DNA of 64,000 nucleotides from the NCBI GenBank assembly GCA_022568135.1, contig JADFFQ010000002.1, forward strand, positions 62,001 to 126,000. Reading direction: 5' to 3'. The translations under genes were made by a program, and so were the position numbers. Below, piece by piece: positions 52,563 through 63,465 of this stretch. Numbering within the stretch: the first letter of the stretch is position 1; every line of letters starts with the position of its first letter. Under the pieces are notes generated by a model. It was not told the origin of the DNA and ran no database searches. It saw nothing but the letters and a program-made list of their open reading frames with translations. This DNA comes from Planctomycetota bacterium. GTDB lineage: Bacteria > Planctomycetota > Phycisphaerae > Phycisphaerales > SM1A02.

Positions 52563-54860
52563 TTAGGGTTGCAGGTGCTCTTGAAAGTAGCGGCGAATGG
52601 ACTCCTCCACGACTGTCCCGCTCGCTCCGGTAAACCCATGGCCCTGTTCAGGCAGGACGATCAAGTCGTAAGGTTTGCCTGCTTGGATGAGCGCATCCAC
52701 CATCTTCATGGTGTGCTTGAAGTGGCCGTCGCTGGTGCCGATGATCATGAGCAGCTTGCCCTTGAGGTTGTCCACCAAGTGGAGATTCTCGCCGTACTCG
52801 TATCCTTCCTTGTTGAGTTGTGGCAGGTCCATCCACGCCTCGTACAGATAGCTCTCCCAGGTCCCAGCGGCGTTTACGGCAACGGCAATGCCTACGTGAT
52901 AGAAATCTGGGGCAACGAGTAAGGCGCGAACTGTGAAGTAACCGCCGCATGAAGTGCCGAAGATGCCCACCCGGTCCAGATCCATATAGGACCGCTTTTC
53001 CGCTAGTTGCGTGAGCGCAGCTCTGTGGTCTAGGATCTCGTGGCGGCCGATGTTCCGATAGGCTACATCCTGGAACGCTTTCCCCCGTTGGGGTGTACCC
53101 CGCCCGTCGACCACGAAAGCAATGAATCCCAACTGGGCTAGTGCTTGGCCATGCTCAGCATGGAATCCAACACCGTGAGGGTGAATGAAGCTGTGTGGTA
53201 CCTCGCTGAACTGCGGGCAGCCGTAGATGACCTCGATAACCGGATATTTCTTGCTCGGGTCGAAATCGTAGGGTTTGTAGAGCACCCCGTAGAGGTCCGT
53301 CTTCCCGTCCGCGGCCTTGACCACGAACTCTTCCGGTGGTCGCCACTTCAGTTGTCTCAGCGTCTCTAGATTGGCCGTGGAAAGCGTCCGGAGCAGTGTT
53401 CCATCCGCTCGCCGCAGCTCGACCACCGGAGGCCGCGACACCGTGGAATGGGTATCCAGGAAGAACTGTTTCGAGGGGGTGAACCGTATGTCGTGGTGGC
53501 CTGGGGCTTCGGTCAGGCGCTTGAAACCTTTGCCCTCGAAGTTCACACGGTACAGGTGGGCATCGTAGGGCCGCTTCTGGTCGCCGTGGGCGGTGAAGTA
53601 AACCCAACCTTCGTTCTCGTCCACCGCCACCACCCCACCTTCCGGCGGGTTCACTACAGGGAACGGCCCTTCGGTCAATCGGACAAAGTCACCATCCCCG
53701 TCATATAGATAGAGGTGGTTCCATCCGTCTCGATCCGACATCCAGAGGAATCGCTTTTCCTGTTCCAGCTTAGTGAAGAAGAAGACCCCTCGCCCCTCCC
53801 AGAGGCAAAACGTTTTCTGCGTTTCCGTGAGAATGACCCTCGTTGAGCCCGTTGTGGGGTTGGCGGCTAAGACGTCCAACGTTTTGTTCCGGCGGTCCGT
53901 CCGCGAAAAGAGCAGCTCGGAGCCGTCGGGCCACCATCCGAGCACGGAAATGCTATGGTCCGGTTCCTGGCCGGTGTCCACACGTACCTTCCCCTTGGAG
54001 AGAATGTCGAGGATGAAGAGTTCGGTCTGAGGGATGGCTCCCCCTGCCCTGGGGGAGGGTACCCACTCCACTTCCTCCCTCGGCTTGAGCCAGTGCACGA
54101 TGGGCCTCTTGTAGACCTTCCGGTAGTCCATCTTCTTGACGGCAAGTTTGGAGCTAGTCGGCGACCACCACGCCCACCTGAGGCCCCCCTCCGGCGACCA
54201 CTGCGCACCAAACATGACGTAGGCGTAGTCCTCGATACCATCGGTGGTCAGTTGCATGCGGCGACCGTCGATGGCTGAACGCAGCCAGAGGTTGTTGTCC
54301 TTCAAGCGGGCAAACCAGCGCCCGTCCGGCGAGGCCTCTTCTATCAGGTCCCCCCAATTGTACTGGCGAGGAAAGCTCTGAGGGATCGTCCGACTCTTTT
54401 CCGCTTTGGACACGGAAGGAACCCGTTTGATCGTGTAGGCGTCGAGCCGGAGCACAAATTCCTTGTCCTCCACGGTGAACTTGACCGCCGTCTCGCTCTC
54501 GTCCACGAAAGTGAATTCCTCAAAGGGGAGTCTTTTGTTGGGCGGCTCATGTCCGAGCAAAGCAGTAAGCGCTTGGCGCAGACGCGCCGTGTCAAACAAC
54601 GGTGTCTTCGTGTTGGCCTTGGGATCGACCTTGTAGATGATGGTGTTGTCTGGCGCGCCTTCCGCGTACCAGAAGCTCGAGCCGCCAGCCAGCCAGTGGG
54701 GCTCGATGGACCCACCTTTCACATAGGAAGGGAACTCCAGGTAGCGCTCGTACATCGCCTCCCGCTCCGATTGCGCGTCCGGCTGAGCATGACCCGGGAT
54801 TGCCATGACCGCCAAGCCAACGACCACAATGACAAGCGTCGCTTGTTGTGTGCTACGCAT
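52563..54860 (-). CDS. Dipeptidyl peptidase IV family (S9B) protease
   Basis: 765 residues. Signal peptide MRSTQQATLVIVVVGLAVMAIPGHAQ, then an N-terminal beta-propeller (DPPIV_N, residues ~110-470) and the C-terminal alpha/beta hydrolase with catalytic Ser637 (GTSCGGYF), Asp711 (GTSDGHF) and His741 (EQGHGF). Cleaves dipeptides from peptide N-termini in the periplasm or outside. The start follows an AGGGAGAA ribosome site; the frame upstream to 55142 is not coding. Neighbours are unrelated. Confidence 0.93.
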   Translation of the reverse strand: MRSTQQATLVIVVVGLAVMAIPGHAQPDAQSEREAMYERYLEFPSYVKGGSIEPHWLAGGSSFWYAEGAPDNTIIYKVDPKANTKTPLFDTARLRQALTALLGHEPPNKRLPFEEFTFVDESETAVKFTVEDKEFVLRLDAYTIKRVPSVSKAEKSRTIPQSFPRQYNWGDLIEEASPDGRWFARLKDNNLWLRSAIDGRRMQLTTDGIEDYAYVMFGAQWSPEGGLRWAWWSPTSSKLAVKKMDYRKVYKRPIVHWLKPREEVEWVPSPRAGGAIPQTELFILDILSKGKVRVDTGQEPDHSISVLGWWPDGSELLFSRTDRRNKTLDVLAANPTTGSTRVILTETQKTFCLWEGRGVFFFTKLEQEKRFLWMSDRDGWNHLYLYDGDGDFVRLTEGPFPVVNPPEGGVVAVDENEGWVYFTAHGDQKRPYDAHLYRVNFEGKGFKRLTEAPGHHDIRFTPSKQFFLDTHSTVSRPPVVELRRADGTLLRTLSTANLETLRQLKWRPPEEFVVKAADGKTDLYGVLYKPYDFDPSKKYPVIEVIYGCPQFSEVPHSFIHPHGVGFHAEHGQALAQLGFIAFVVDGRGTPQRGKAFQDVAYRNIGRHEILDHRAALTQLAEKRSYMDLDRVGIFGTSCGGYFTVRALLVAPDFYHVGIAVAVNAAGTWESYLYEAWMDLPQLNKEGYEYGENLHLVDNLKGKLLMIIGTSDGHFKHTMKMVDALIQAGKPYDLIVLPEQGHGFTGASGTVVEESIRRYFQEHLQP

Positions 54861-55102
54861 TGTTAGTTCTCCCTGTGCTGCACTGCCTGCCTTAGCGCCC
54901 CTCACTTGGCGGCGTTGAGTTGGGGCAGAAAGTTCTTCATCACCAAGACTTTGCGTTGGACGCTGAACCCGGTGCTCAAAGCGACGCACCATGCTGGGGC
55001 CCCTCCACCGCCCGCGAGACATCCGCATCGTACCGTCAGTCGGGCCAAGGACGATCGCATCGTGCCTGCGGCATTGACAGCGGGCCAATAGACCGGTTCC
55101 CT

Positions 55103-56302
<1,200 letters not shown>

Positions 56303-56644
56303 CCCGAATCGTGCGGATCTACAACCGTTCTCGTCATGCGTTGCGATGCGGCGCCGATGGTGTGCCGCGGTGGAGTATCGGCACACTCCCCGAACGCCAT
56401 CCAACGGGCAAGGCGCCGCAATGCCCAGGAGACTGAATCCGATCGCGCTTCACCGAAACAGCACACGCTTCTGGAACATTGGGGTCCAGCACCAACTGGA
56501 GCATGACGTGCCCAGCCTGCATCCCGCGTTCGTGCCGGGAACCATTATGGCAGGGCTGCGAATTGTCAGGGGCGTTCTCGTTCGCGGGAGCGCGCAGTTT
56601 TTCGGCCTGAGTTATCGGATCGTCCTGCGCGGAAGGAGAAGGAA
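56303..56644. other. 342-bp stretch without a supported gene
   Basis: Open frames on both strands (56193-56699 plus, 56334-56522 minus) give motif-free products. It ends in an AAGGAGAAGGA-rich ribosome site for the gene at 56645, so the promoter for that gene lies here. Nothing else recognised. Confidence 0.4.
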
Positions 56645-58183
56645 GTGCGAAGAAAGAAGATTGTTGCGATCGCCTCGGCGTTGCTCGGGCTCACGATGAC
56701 GGCGCACGGCGGGGTCCAGGTCACCGGCAATGCGTGCAACCCGAACATCCCATCGTCCGCCTATCAGATCGTTGAGCTTCCGAGCGGTCATTTCAACGTG
56801 TCTCTGACCCAGCTGTACGCGCCATTTGGGAACACGTTCTTTGAGATTCATCCGACGAGCCCGGGCGTCATCATTGACAACCTGGTCATCGATGTAGACG
56901 GCCCACCGGCGGGCTCGCCTGTGATTGTTCGCGTGTTACCGGATTGCAATAATCCATTGGTGAAGATCAAGAGTGTCGGCAGCATCCTTCAAACCGGCAC
57001 GGGCGAGACGCTGCTCAACAAGGTTGAGGTCGAGGAGGACATCGGATTTGTTCAAGTGGAAGCGATTGGCGATCTCTTCGCTAATCGCGACATTGTCGGC
57101 CCGATCATCGCCACCACCGCGGACAACTCGGCCCGGGGCATCAATATCGCCTGGGCCCGACGTCATATTCTCGGTAACCTCGTCGCAGCCAACGGCATCA
57201 TCCGCTGGGTCACGGCGCACACCGGTGACATCGGCACGCTGAGAAAACCGGTATCCATCATGGCCAAGCACGGCGTCATCCAGGCGGATTCAGTGGTGGG
57301 CGATATCTATGCGTACATCAACACACGCATCAACGGCGGCGACGGCCCGTTCAAATTCCTTCGGGCACGAACCTTCAAGGGAGCCCTCGACACCGCGGAA
57401 ATTGTGCCGGGCAATACATTCAACGGCCAGCTTCTCGTTGACGTGGAGCTCGCCGCGGATATCACGATCGGCCGGTCATTTGTCCCGCCGAACTTCATTG
57501 GCCTTGTGCCGGCCGGCCTCACCGGGCAAATCATCATCAACGCCGACAACCTCCCGAACGCGGTGTGGACCGCTTCGGTCTACTTCGGCGATCCGGCCAA
57601 TCCGAATATCGAATTGACCGGCCCCGGCTACACCGAGTCTCCCGAATTGCTCGGCGGTGGATCGATCGGCCTGGCGCCGTTCGCGCTTCACGATGAGGCC
57701 TGCGTTCCTCCCAACGGCGAGACGGTGTCTGTCGGCTCGAACGACCCGCCGCTCCAGGTGAAGCTGCGCCACTATGGGCCGGTCACCTGGAGAGGCGCCG
57801 CGCCCCTGACCGTTGAGCGACGGACGAACTGCGATATCGGCCAATGGCAGATTGTGACCAACAACTTTGTATTCATACCTGCCAAAGGTGATGACAATTC
57901 GATCATGGCGATCGCTGCAACGGGCGCGCCGGGATTCGAGCTCGGCTACGAGTATCGCATTCAGGCCACGACCCAGCTTCTTTCCGACAACGTGATCGGG
58001 AACCCGCCGGTCGCTTGGGACGGCCCGTACACCATCGGGATCCAATCGAACACTATCTCCTCGGATATCTCGGGGCCGAGCGGTTTGCCCGATGGATGCG
58101 TTAACGCGTTCGACCTGGCGAAGCTGCTGGCCGAGTGGTGCTCGGTGGCCGGCGGAAACCCCTGCGGCACATGCGGCCCGTAA
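56645..58183 (+). CDS. Secreted beta-rich protein with dockerin-like tail
   Basis: 512 residues. Start GTG 56645 after AAGGAGAAGGA. Signal peptide RRKKIVAIASALLGLTMTAHG. The body is a long run of beta-helix-like repeats (VKIKSVGSILQTG, VQVEAIGDLFANR, IRWVTAHTGDIGTL), which look like a right-handed beta-helix of surface proteins. The end is GLPDGCVNAFDLAKLLAEWCSVAGG then NPCGTCGP, a dockerin-like Asp-rich/Cys tail typical of planctomycete exported proteins, shorter and different from those at 20100-21140. Confidence 0.78.
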   Translation: MRRKKIVAIASALLGLTMTAHGGVQVTGNACNPNIPSSAYQIVELPSGHFNVSLTQLYAPFGNTFFEIHPTSPGVIIDNLVIDVDGPPAGSPVIVRVLPDCNNPLVKIKSVGSILQTGTGETLLNKVEVEEDIGFVQVEAIGDLFANRDIVGPIIATTADNSARGINIAWARRHILGNLVAANGIIRWVTAHTGDIGTLRKPVSIMAKHGVIQADSVVGDIYAYINTRINGGDGPFKFLRARTFKGALDTAEIVPGNTFNGQLLVDVELAADITIGRSFVPPNFIGLVPAGLTGQIIINADNLPNAVWTASVYFGDPANPNIELTGPGYTESPELLGGGSIGLAPFALHDEACVPPNGETVSVGSNDPPLQVKLRHYGPVTWRGAAPLTVERRTNCDIGQWQIVTNNFVFIPAKGDDNSIMAIAATGAPGFELGYEYRIQATTQLLSDNVIGNPPVAWDGPYTIGIQSNTISSDISGPSGLPDGCVNAFDLAKLLAEWCSVAGGNPCGTCGP

Positions 58184-58193
58184 GCGACAGGCT

Positions 58194-58415
58194 GCCGCCC
58201 GTGATCACCGCGAAATCCTTCTCAACGCGCTTGGCTGCACAGCTCACTGCTCTGTGGTAGGCGGGATCGTTTGGCCGGGTACGCGCAGAGCCGAACATGC
58301 TCACCGCCGGCCGCACCTTCGCCAACGTCTCGAACGCGTCGACGAACTCGCTCATGATCCGAAACACCGGCCACGCTTCGTGCCGTAACGATTCCTTGCG
58401 GTCCAGTTGTGTCAC
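58194..58415 (-). pseudogene. LOG-family (TIGR00730) gene remnant
   Basis: The minus strand encodes RIMSEFVDAFETLAKVRPAVSMFGSARTRPNDPAY and then DFAVITGG, the N-terminus of the cytokinin-riboside monophosphate phosphoribohydrolase-like family. The expected PGxMEAANRG block should follow, but the homology stops at the VITGG at about 58194, 11 bp past the end of the dockerin-type gene. About two thirds of the gene is missing. The remnant is probably inactive. Confidence 0.65.
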
Positions 58416-58541
58416 AGCAGCCTCCTGCGCGTGATCGTATCGGCGAAGGGTCGTCCCAGTTTGGCGGCCGTGACGGCCTCATCCGGGCACGGGTGCGTTC
58501 TTGCGTAACATACTGCACATAGGTCGTTTACATCGATACAT

Positions 58542-58570
58542 TTGAATCCTGATCTTGACCCTGGTACACT
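58542..58570 (+). promoter_or_regulatory. Sigma-70-like promoter TTGAAT-17-TACACT before folC
   Basis: TTGAAT at 58542-58547, 17-nt spacer, TACACT at 58565-58570. The start point (about 58577) would be only a few bases before the folC ATG at 58580, so the message may be nearly leaderless. Confidence 0.6.
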
Positions 58571-58579
58571 ACAGTTTCA

Positions 58580-59989
58580 ATGAGCAAATCGATCTCCTCC
58601 CCACGACACCGCCGCGCGGGCGGGCGAGGCGCTCCCGAAATCGCCACCTTCGCCAACGCTGTGCGATACCTGTATGACCGCGTGAACATCGAGCGGATGC
58701 GCGTCGTGCACTATGACGACAAGATGTTCAAGCTGGACCGCATGCGCAGGCTGCTGAGGGCCCTGGGTAGTCCGCACGAGCAGATCCGCACCGTGCACGT
58801 AGCCGGCACGTTGGGCAAAGGCTCCACCGTGGCCATGATCGCATCAATATTGCAAGGCTGCGGCTACGGCGTCGGGCAATACACGAGTCCGCACCTCGTT
58901 GACATCCGCGAACGGATCACCATCAACAACCAGCGCATCAGCAAGAGCGACTTCATCCAGCTGACACGTCAGGTCTCAGCCGCTGCAGCCAAACAGCCCG
59001 GCGAGCCTACGTTCTTCGAGCTCTTTACTGCGGTGGCCTTCAAGCATTTCGCGGACCAGGCCGTGGACATCGCGGTGATCGAAACCGGGCTTGGAGGCCG
59101 GCTCGACTCGACCAATGTTATCACGCCGGAGGTCACCGCCATCACGCGGATTGACTACGACCACACACACATCCTCGGCCGAACATTGACCGCCATCGCC
59201 CGGGAGAAGGCCGGCATCTTCAAACGGGGCGTCCCCGCGCTGACCGTCGAGCAGACCGCCGAGGTCGAACAGGTCCTGCGTGACGCGGCCGAGAAGCTCT
59301 CCGTGGGGCTTCGCATCGTGAACAAGGACATCGAGTTCAGTTGCCGCTTCGCCACCTCAGACGCGCTGGGGCCGCACACGCGGGTGTGCCTTCTCACCGA
59401 AACCAGCCAATTCATGCACCTGCCAGTGCCACTGGCGGGGGATCACCAGGCGATCAACTGCGGGCTGGCCCTGGCGGTCATCGATTCGCTGAAGGGCTCG
59501 GGATTCGAGTTTCCCGAAATCCCGTTGCACGACGGGCTGGCCCAGAGCGCCTCGCCGGGCCGGATGGAGCTCCTGTGGAATCAGCCGCGGATCTTGGCCG
59601 ACGGCGCTCACAATCCTGCCGCCCTCGGCGCGCTGATGCGATGCGTCGGGACCTTTGTCCCGTACGACTCCATGATCTGCATCTTCGGCTGCTGCGCAGA
59701 CAAAGACATTCCCGCCATGCTCGACCGGCTCGCCCTGGGCGCGGACAAGATCATCTTCACCCGTGCCAAAGGCACGCCACGCGCAGCCGAGCCTCGCGAT
59801 TTGCACCGGCAGTTCTCGGAGCGCAGCGGCAAGATGAGCCAGGCCGCGGCCAGCTTGCCCAAAGCCCTCGATCTGGCCACCCAGGCCGTCGGGCGGGACG
59901 ACCTCATCTGCGTGACCGGCAGCTTCTATCTGGTTGGAGAGGCCAAGAAGCACCTCACCAATCTCGCCCGAAAACGCCAGCAGCCCTGA
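58580..59989 (+). CDS. folC: Folylpolyglutamate/dihydrofolate synthase
   Basis: Adds glutamate to folates. 469 residues with AGTLGKGST at 75-83 (ATP loop), SPHLVDIRERITINN, the DYDHTHILG helix, and LADGAHNPAAL. The Mur-ligase fold family. Its promoter is almost on the start codon. Followed by ~220 bp and then leuS. The antisense frame 59357-60007 is rejected. Confidence 0.95.
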   Translation: MSKSISSPRHRRAGGRGAPEIATFANAVRYLYDRVNIERMRVVHYDDKMFKLDRMRRLLRALGSPHEQIRTVHVAGTLGKGSTVAMIASILQGCGYGVGQYTSPHLVDIRERITINNQRISKSDFIQLTRQVSAAAAKQPGEPTFFELFTAVAFKHFADQAVDIAVIETGLGGRLDSTNVITPEVTAITRIDYDHTHILGRTLTAIAREKAGIFKRGVPALTVEQTAEVEQVLRDAAEKLSVGLRIVNKDIEFSCRFATSDALGPHTRVCLLTETSQFMHLPVPLAGDHQAINCGLALAVIDSLKGSGFEFPEIPLHDGLAQSASPGRMELLWNQPRILADGAHNPAALGALMRCVGTFVPYDSMICIFGCCADKDIPAMLDRLALGADKIIFTRAKGTPRAAEPRDLHRQFSERSGKMSQAAASLPKALDLATQAVGRDDLICVTGSFYLVGEAKKHLTNLARKRQQP

Positions 59990-60023
59990 CCGAGGTTCGC
60001 AGGCCAACCTCCGCAGAGCTTAT

Positions 60024-60051
60024 TTGATCGCACCCAATCCGCCGATACACT
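60024..60051 (+). promoter_or_regulatory. Sigma-70-like promoter TTGATC-16-TACACT before leuS
   Basis: TTGATC at 60024-60029 and TACACT at 60046-60051 with 16-nt spacing. The leader before the leuS ATG (60207) would be ~150 nt and contains a GC-rich inverted region (CGCGATCGCG near 60150). Confidence 0.5.
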
Positions 60052-60206
60052 TTGCAGTGATGGATGCCCATGTCTCCCTTGGCCGGCTTATTGCTGTGGT
60101 GCTTGCCTAGACCGTGCGCGATCCTTTGCGAGCAGGCGTCGCCAAGGCCTCGCGATCGCGGGGCTTTGTTGTCTCTTGGTCTCCCGAATCATTTGATGAA
60201 TGACGA

Positions 60207-62978
60207 ATGACCAAGCCGCCGACCGCCAACGCCCGCGAGCCCTCCACCGCCCCCCCAGCCGACGGCGAATACCCCTTCCGGTACACGGCACGGTTGGCAA
60301 ACGTCATCGAGACACGCTGGCAGACCTACTGGGACCAGCACCACACCTTTGTGACGCCCAACCCCGGCGATCCCGGCTTCGATTCGGACAAGCCCAAGTT
60401 CTATTGCCTGGACATGTTTCCCTATCCATCGGGCGTCGGCCTGCACGTCGGGCACCCACTGGGCTACATCGCCACGGACATCCTCTGCCGGTACAAGCGG
60501 ATGCGCGGGTTCAACGTGCTGCATCCCATGGGCTTCGACGCGTTCGGCCTGCCCGCTGAGCAGTTCGCGGTCGAGCACGGCATCCATCCCCGTGTCACCA
60601 CCGAGCGCAACATCGCCAACATGGTCCGCCAGCTCAAGGCGATCGGGCTCAGCTACGACTGGGGGCGCTGCCTCGCCACCACCGACACGAGCTATTACAA
60701 ATGGACGCAATGGGTCTTCCTCCAGCTGTACAACAGCTATTTCGATTCCGCCGTCAATAAGGCCCGGCCGATCAGCGAGCTTCGCGAGAAGAAACCCGAC
60801 GCGGTGCTCGCCGAGCATCGCCTGGCCTACATGGCTGAGGTGCCGGTCAACTGGTGCCCCGCCCTGGGGACCGTGCTGGCCAACGAAGAGGTGACCAGTG
60901 AGGGGCGATCTGAGCGCGGCAACCACCCGGTGTACAAGCGACCGTTGAACCAGTGGATGCTGCGCATCACCGCCTATGCCGAACGCCTGGCCGAGGACTT
61001 GGAGTTGGTGGACTGGCCGGAACCGATCAAGCTCATGCAACGCAACTGGATTGGGCGCAGCGAAGGCGCGATGATCGAGTTTCAGATCGCCCCAGCCATG
61101 CCCGGGCCCCCGGCCCAAGGGCCGGGCTCTATGAAGACCATCCCCGTCTTCACAACCCGCCCCGATACTGTGTTTGGCGCAACCTACATGGTGCTGGCAC
61201 CCGAGCACCCCTTGGTCGATCAGGTCACCACCGATCAACAGCGCGACGCTGTGAGCGAATATGTGCGGCTTGCCGCGTCGCGGTCCGACACCGAACGACA
61301 GATTGACTCGCGCCGCAAGACCGGCGTCCCCACGGGCGGCGACGCGATCAATCCCGCCACAGGCGAGCACATCCCCATCTGGATCGCCGACTACGTGATG
61401 ATGGGATACGGGACCGGGGCGATCATGGCCGTACCCGGCCACGATCAGCGCGACTTCGAGTTCGCCAAACAGTTTGGCCTGCCGATCATCGAGGTCGTCA
61501 AACCCCACGGCGTGCCAACACCTGGTGACTCAAGTGACCAAGCGTTCACCGGCGAGGGCACGTCCATCAACTCCGCCAACAATGAAGTCTCGCTCAACGG
61601 CCTTTCTACGCCCCAAGCGAAGACGACCGTCACGCGATGGCTTGAGTCCAAGGGAGTCGGCAACGCCGAGGTCAGATACAAGCTGCGCGACTGGCTGTTC
61701 AGCCGTCAACGCTATTGGGGCGAGCCGTTCCCGATCCTGCACGCCGCGGATGGGCGCATCGTCGCCCTCGATGAATCCGAGCTGCCCGTCGAACTTCCGG
61801 AAATGAACGATTTCACGCCGCACACCTCGGATGATCCGGACGCTTCGCCGCGCCCGCCACTGTCTCGCGCCCCAGACACATGGAAATACGTCAAGCGCGA
61901 TGGCGGGCGTTTCGAGCGCGAGCTGAACACGATGCCGCAGTGGGCCGGCTCTTGCTGGTATTACCTGCGATTCTGCGATCCGCACAACGCTGATCGCTTC
62001 GTCGGCGCCGAAGCGGAGCGGTACTGGATGGGCGAGCGCGGCATCGACCTGTACGTCGGCGGGGCCGAGCATGCCGTGCTCCACCTGCTTTACGCCCGCT
62101 TCTGGCACAAGGTCCTCTACGACCTCGGCCACGTCTCGACACCCGAGCCGTTTGGGCACTTGTTCAACCAGGGCTATATCCAAGCGTACGCCTATACCGA
62201 CGAACGCGGGATACATGTGGACTCTGAGAAGGTCATCGAACAGGACGGCGGATACTTCTTCGAAGGTCGGGCTGTTAGCCGCAGCCTCGGCAAGATGGGC
62301 AAATCCCTGAAGAACGCGGTCAGCCCCGACGATATCTGCGAGCAGTACGGCTGCGACACGCTGCGGCTGTACGAGATGTACATGGGTCCGTTGCAGGCGA
62401 GCAAACCGTGGAACCCCCGCGATATCATCGGCCTGCATCGCTTCCTGCAGCGCGTCTGGCGCCTGGCCGTGGACGAGCAGAACGGCAATCCGGCGGTTCG
62501 CGACGAAGCTGATCCAACCGTCGAATCGCAACTGCACCGAACGATCGCCAGGGTCGAACAAGACATCGAGCGACAGGCGTTCAACACCGCCATCGCCGCC
62601 CTGATCGAGTTCATGAACATCGCCACGACCGCCGGGGGCCTGACTCGCGATCAACTCCATCGCTTTGTGCTCATCCTCGCTCCGTTTGCGCCACACATCG
62701 CCGAAGAGCTGTGGTGCAAGCTCGGCCACAAAGAATCGCTGGCCTACGAACCCTGGCCGGCCTTCGACCAGGCGATGCTCACCGAGAACTTCATCGAGCT
62801 GCCCGTGCAGCTTGGAGGCAAGGTACGGGCCAAGCTCACCGTCCCCGCCGACGCCAGCGTGAAGCAGATTGAAGCCGCAGCACTGGCCGATGCGAAGGTG
62901 ACCTCATTGCTTGCGGGCAAGACCGTCCGCAAGGTCGTGGTGGTGCCCGGGAAAATCGTCAACATCGTGGCCGATTGA
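60207..62978 (+). CDS. leuS: Leucine-tRNA ligase
   Basis: Charges tRNA-Leu. 923 residues. HIGH motif as HVGH at 80-83 (in SGVGLHVGHPLGY), CP1 editing domain in the middle with TTRPDTVFGATYMVLAPEH, and KMSKS motif as KMGKS at 696-700 (GKMGKSLKNAVSPDD). The C-terminal tRNA-binding and anticodon domains are full. KMGKS with Gly for Ser is an unusual but tolerated variant. Start ATG 60207 leads MTKPPTANAREPS. Confidence 0.97.
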   Translation: MTKPPTANAREPSTAPPADGEYPFRYTARLANVIETRWQTYWDQHHTFVTPNPGDPGFDSDKPKFYCLDMFPYPSGVGLHVGHPLGYIATDILCRYKRMRGFNVLHPMGFDAFGLPAEQFAVEHGIHPRVTTERNIANMVRQLKAIGLSYDWGRCLATTDTSYYKWTQWVFLQLYNSYFDSAVNKARPISELREKKPDAVLAEHRLAYMAEVPVNWCPALGTVLANEEVTSEGRSERGNHPVYKRPLNQWMLRITAYAERLAEDLELVDWPEPIKLMQRNWIGRSEGAMIEFQIAPAMPGPPAQGPGSMKTIPVFTTRPDTVFGATYMVLAPEHPLVDQVTTDQQRDAVSEYVRLAASRSDTERQIDSRRKTGVPTGGDAINPATGEHIPIWIADYVMMGYGTGAIMAVPGHDQRDFEFAKQFGLPIIEVVKPHGVPTPGDSSDQAFTGEGTSINSANNEVSLNGLSTPQAKTTVTRWLESKGVGNAEVRYKLRDWLFSRQRYWGEPFPILHAADGRIVALDESELPVELPEMNDFTPHTSDDPDASPRPPLSRAPDTWKYVKRDGGRFERELNTMPQWAGSCWYYLRFCDPHNADRFVGAEAERYWMGERGIDLYVGGAEHAVLHLLYARFWHKVLYDLGHVSTPEPFGHLFNQGYIQAYAYTDERGIHVDSEKVIEQDGGYFFEGRAVSRSLGKMGKSLKNAVSPDDICEQYGCDTLRLYEMYMGPLQASKPWNPRDIIGLHRFLQRVWRLAVDEQNGNPAVRDEADPTVESQLHRTIARVEQDIERQAFNTAIAALIEFMNIATTAGGLTRDQLHRFVLILAPFAPHIAEELWCKLGHKESLAYEPWPAFDQAMLTENFIELPVQLGGKVRAKLTVPADASVKQIEAAALADAKVTSLLAGKTVRKVVVVPGKIVNIVAD

Positions 62979-63011
62979 GGCCAAAACAGCCACGTTGAGG
63001 CTTTACGACGT

Positions 63012-63048
63012 AAGAAGCCCATGGACTGGAGTTCGTGGGCTTCTTTTA
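63012..63048 (+). terminator. Intrinsic terminator after leuS
   Basis: Perfect 10-bp stem AAGAAGCCCA/TGGGCTTCTT with a 14-nt loop, followed by a T-rich run (TTCTTTTA). It sits ~34 bp after the leuS stop and is the clearest terminator in the window. Confidence 0.85.
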
Positions 63049-63068
63049 TGGAGGGACGCGAATCTCCT

Positions 63069-63096
63069 TTGGTTTCGCCAGTTCCGGCGGTACACT
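63069..63096 (+). promoter_or_regulatory. Promoter-like TTGGTT-16-TACACT
   Basis: TTGGTT at 63069-63074 and TACACT at 63091-63096, seven bases before the ATG at 63104. Same -10 word as other genes here; again an almost leaderless message. Confidence 0.45.
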
Positions 63097-63103
63097 AGCC
63101 ATT

Positions 63104-63454
63104 ATGCGAACCGCCACTGATTGGCGTGAGTTGTGCCGCTTTGATGATCTGTTGCAGGCCCGCGCGGTGGCCACCTCGGTCGCGGCGATGGAGTTCGACG
63201 TCCGCCTCTGCGCTGTGGCTGACCCGACCGGTGAGGATGACGATGCCGGCCGGCCGCCGTACGTCGTGGAGGTCGTTCACACCGACTGGCCGGACTTGGC
63301 CGAGGTGCTCGACCAGATCATCGACGAGCAACAGGAGTTCGATCTTCGGCTGGCGACCCGCGCAACCCATCGCGACGGACGACGAGTCATGGTCGTCATC
63401 ATCCTCACCAGCGCCGCTGACATCTTGCTTCTACTCGGCCTGCTGGAGCTGTAG
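63104..63454 (+). CDS. Small hypothetical protein
   Basis: 116 residues from the ATG 63104 (MRTATDWRELCRFDD), chosen for its fit to the promoter-like TACACT upstream; the open frame back to 63035 crosses the terminator. The protein is a short alpha/beta domain (FDVRLCAVADP, YVVEVVHTDWPDLAEVLDQIIDEQQEFD) ending in a hydrophobic segment ILLLLGLLEL. It may be a small ligand-binding or DUF2007-like signalling protein, but I cannot name it. The next gene's ribosome site overlaps its stop. Confidence 0.6.
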   Translation: MRTATDWRELCRFDDLLQARAVATSVAAMEFDVRLCAVADPTGEDDDAGRPPYVVEVVHTDWPDLAEVLDQIIDEQQEFDLRLATRATHRDGRRVMVVIILTSAADILLLLGLLEL

Positions 63455-63465
63455 GAGATCGGCAG

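Noticed and set aside
60189-62729. Two long minus-strand frames (439 and 399 aa)
   Set aside because: Antisense to leuS; products carry no motif.
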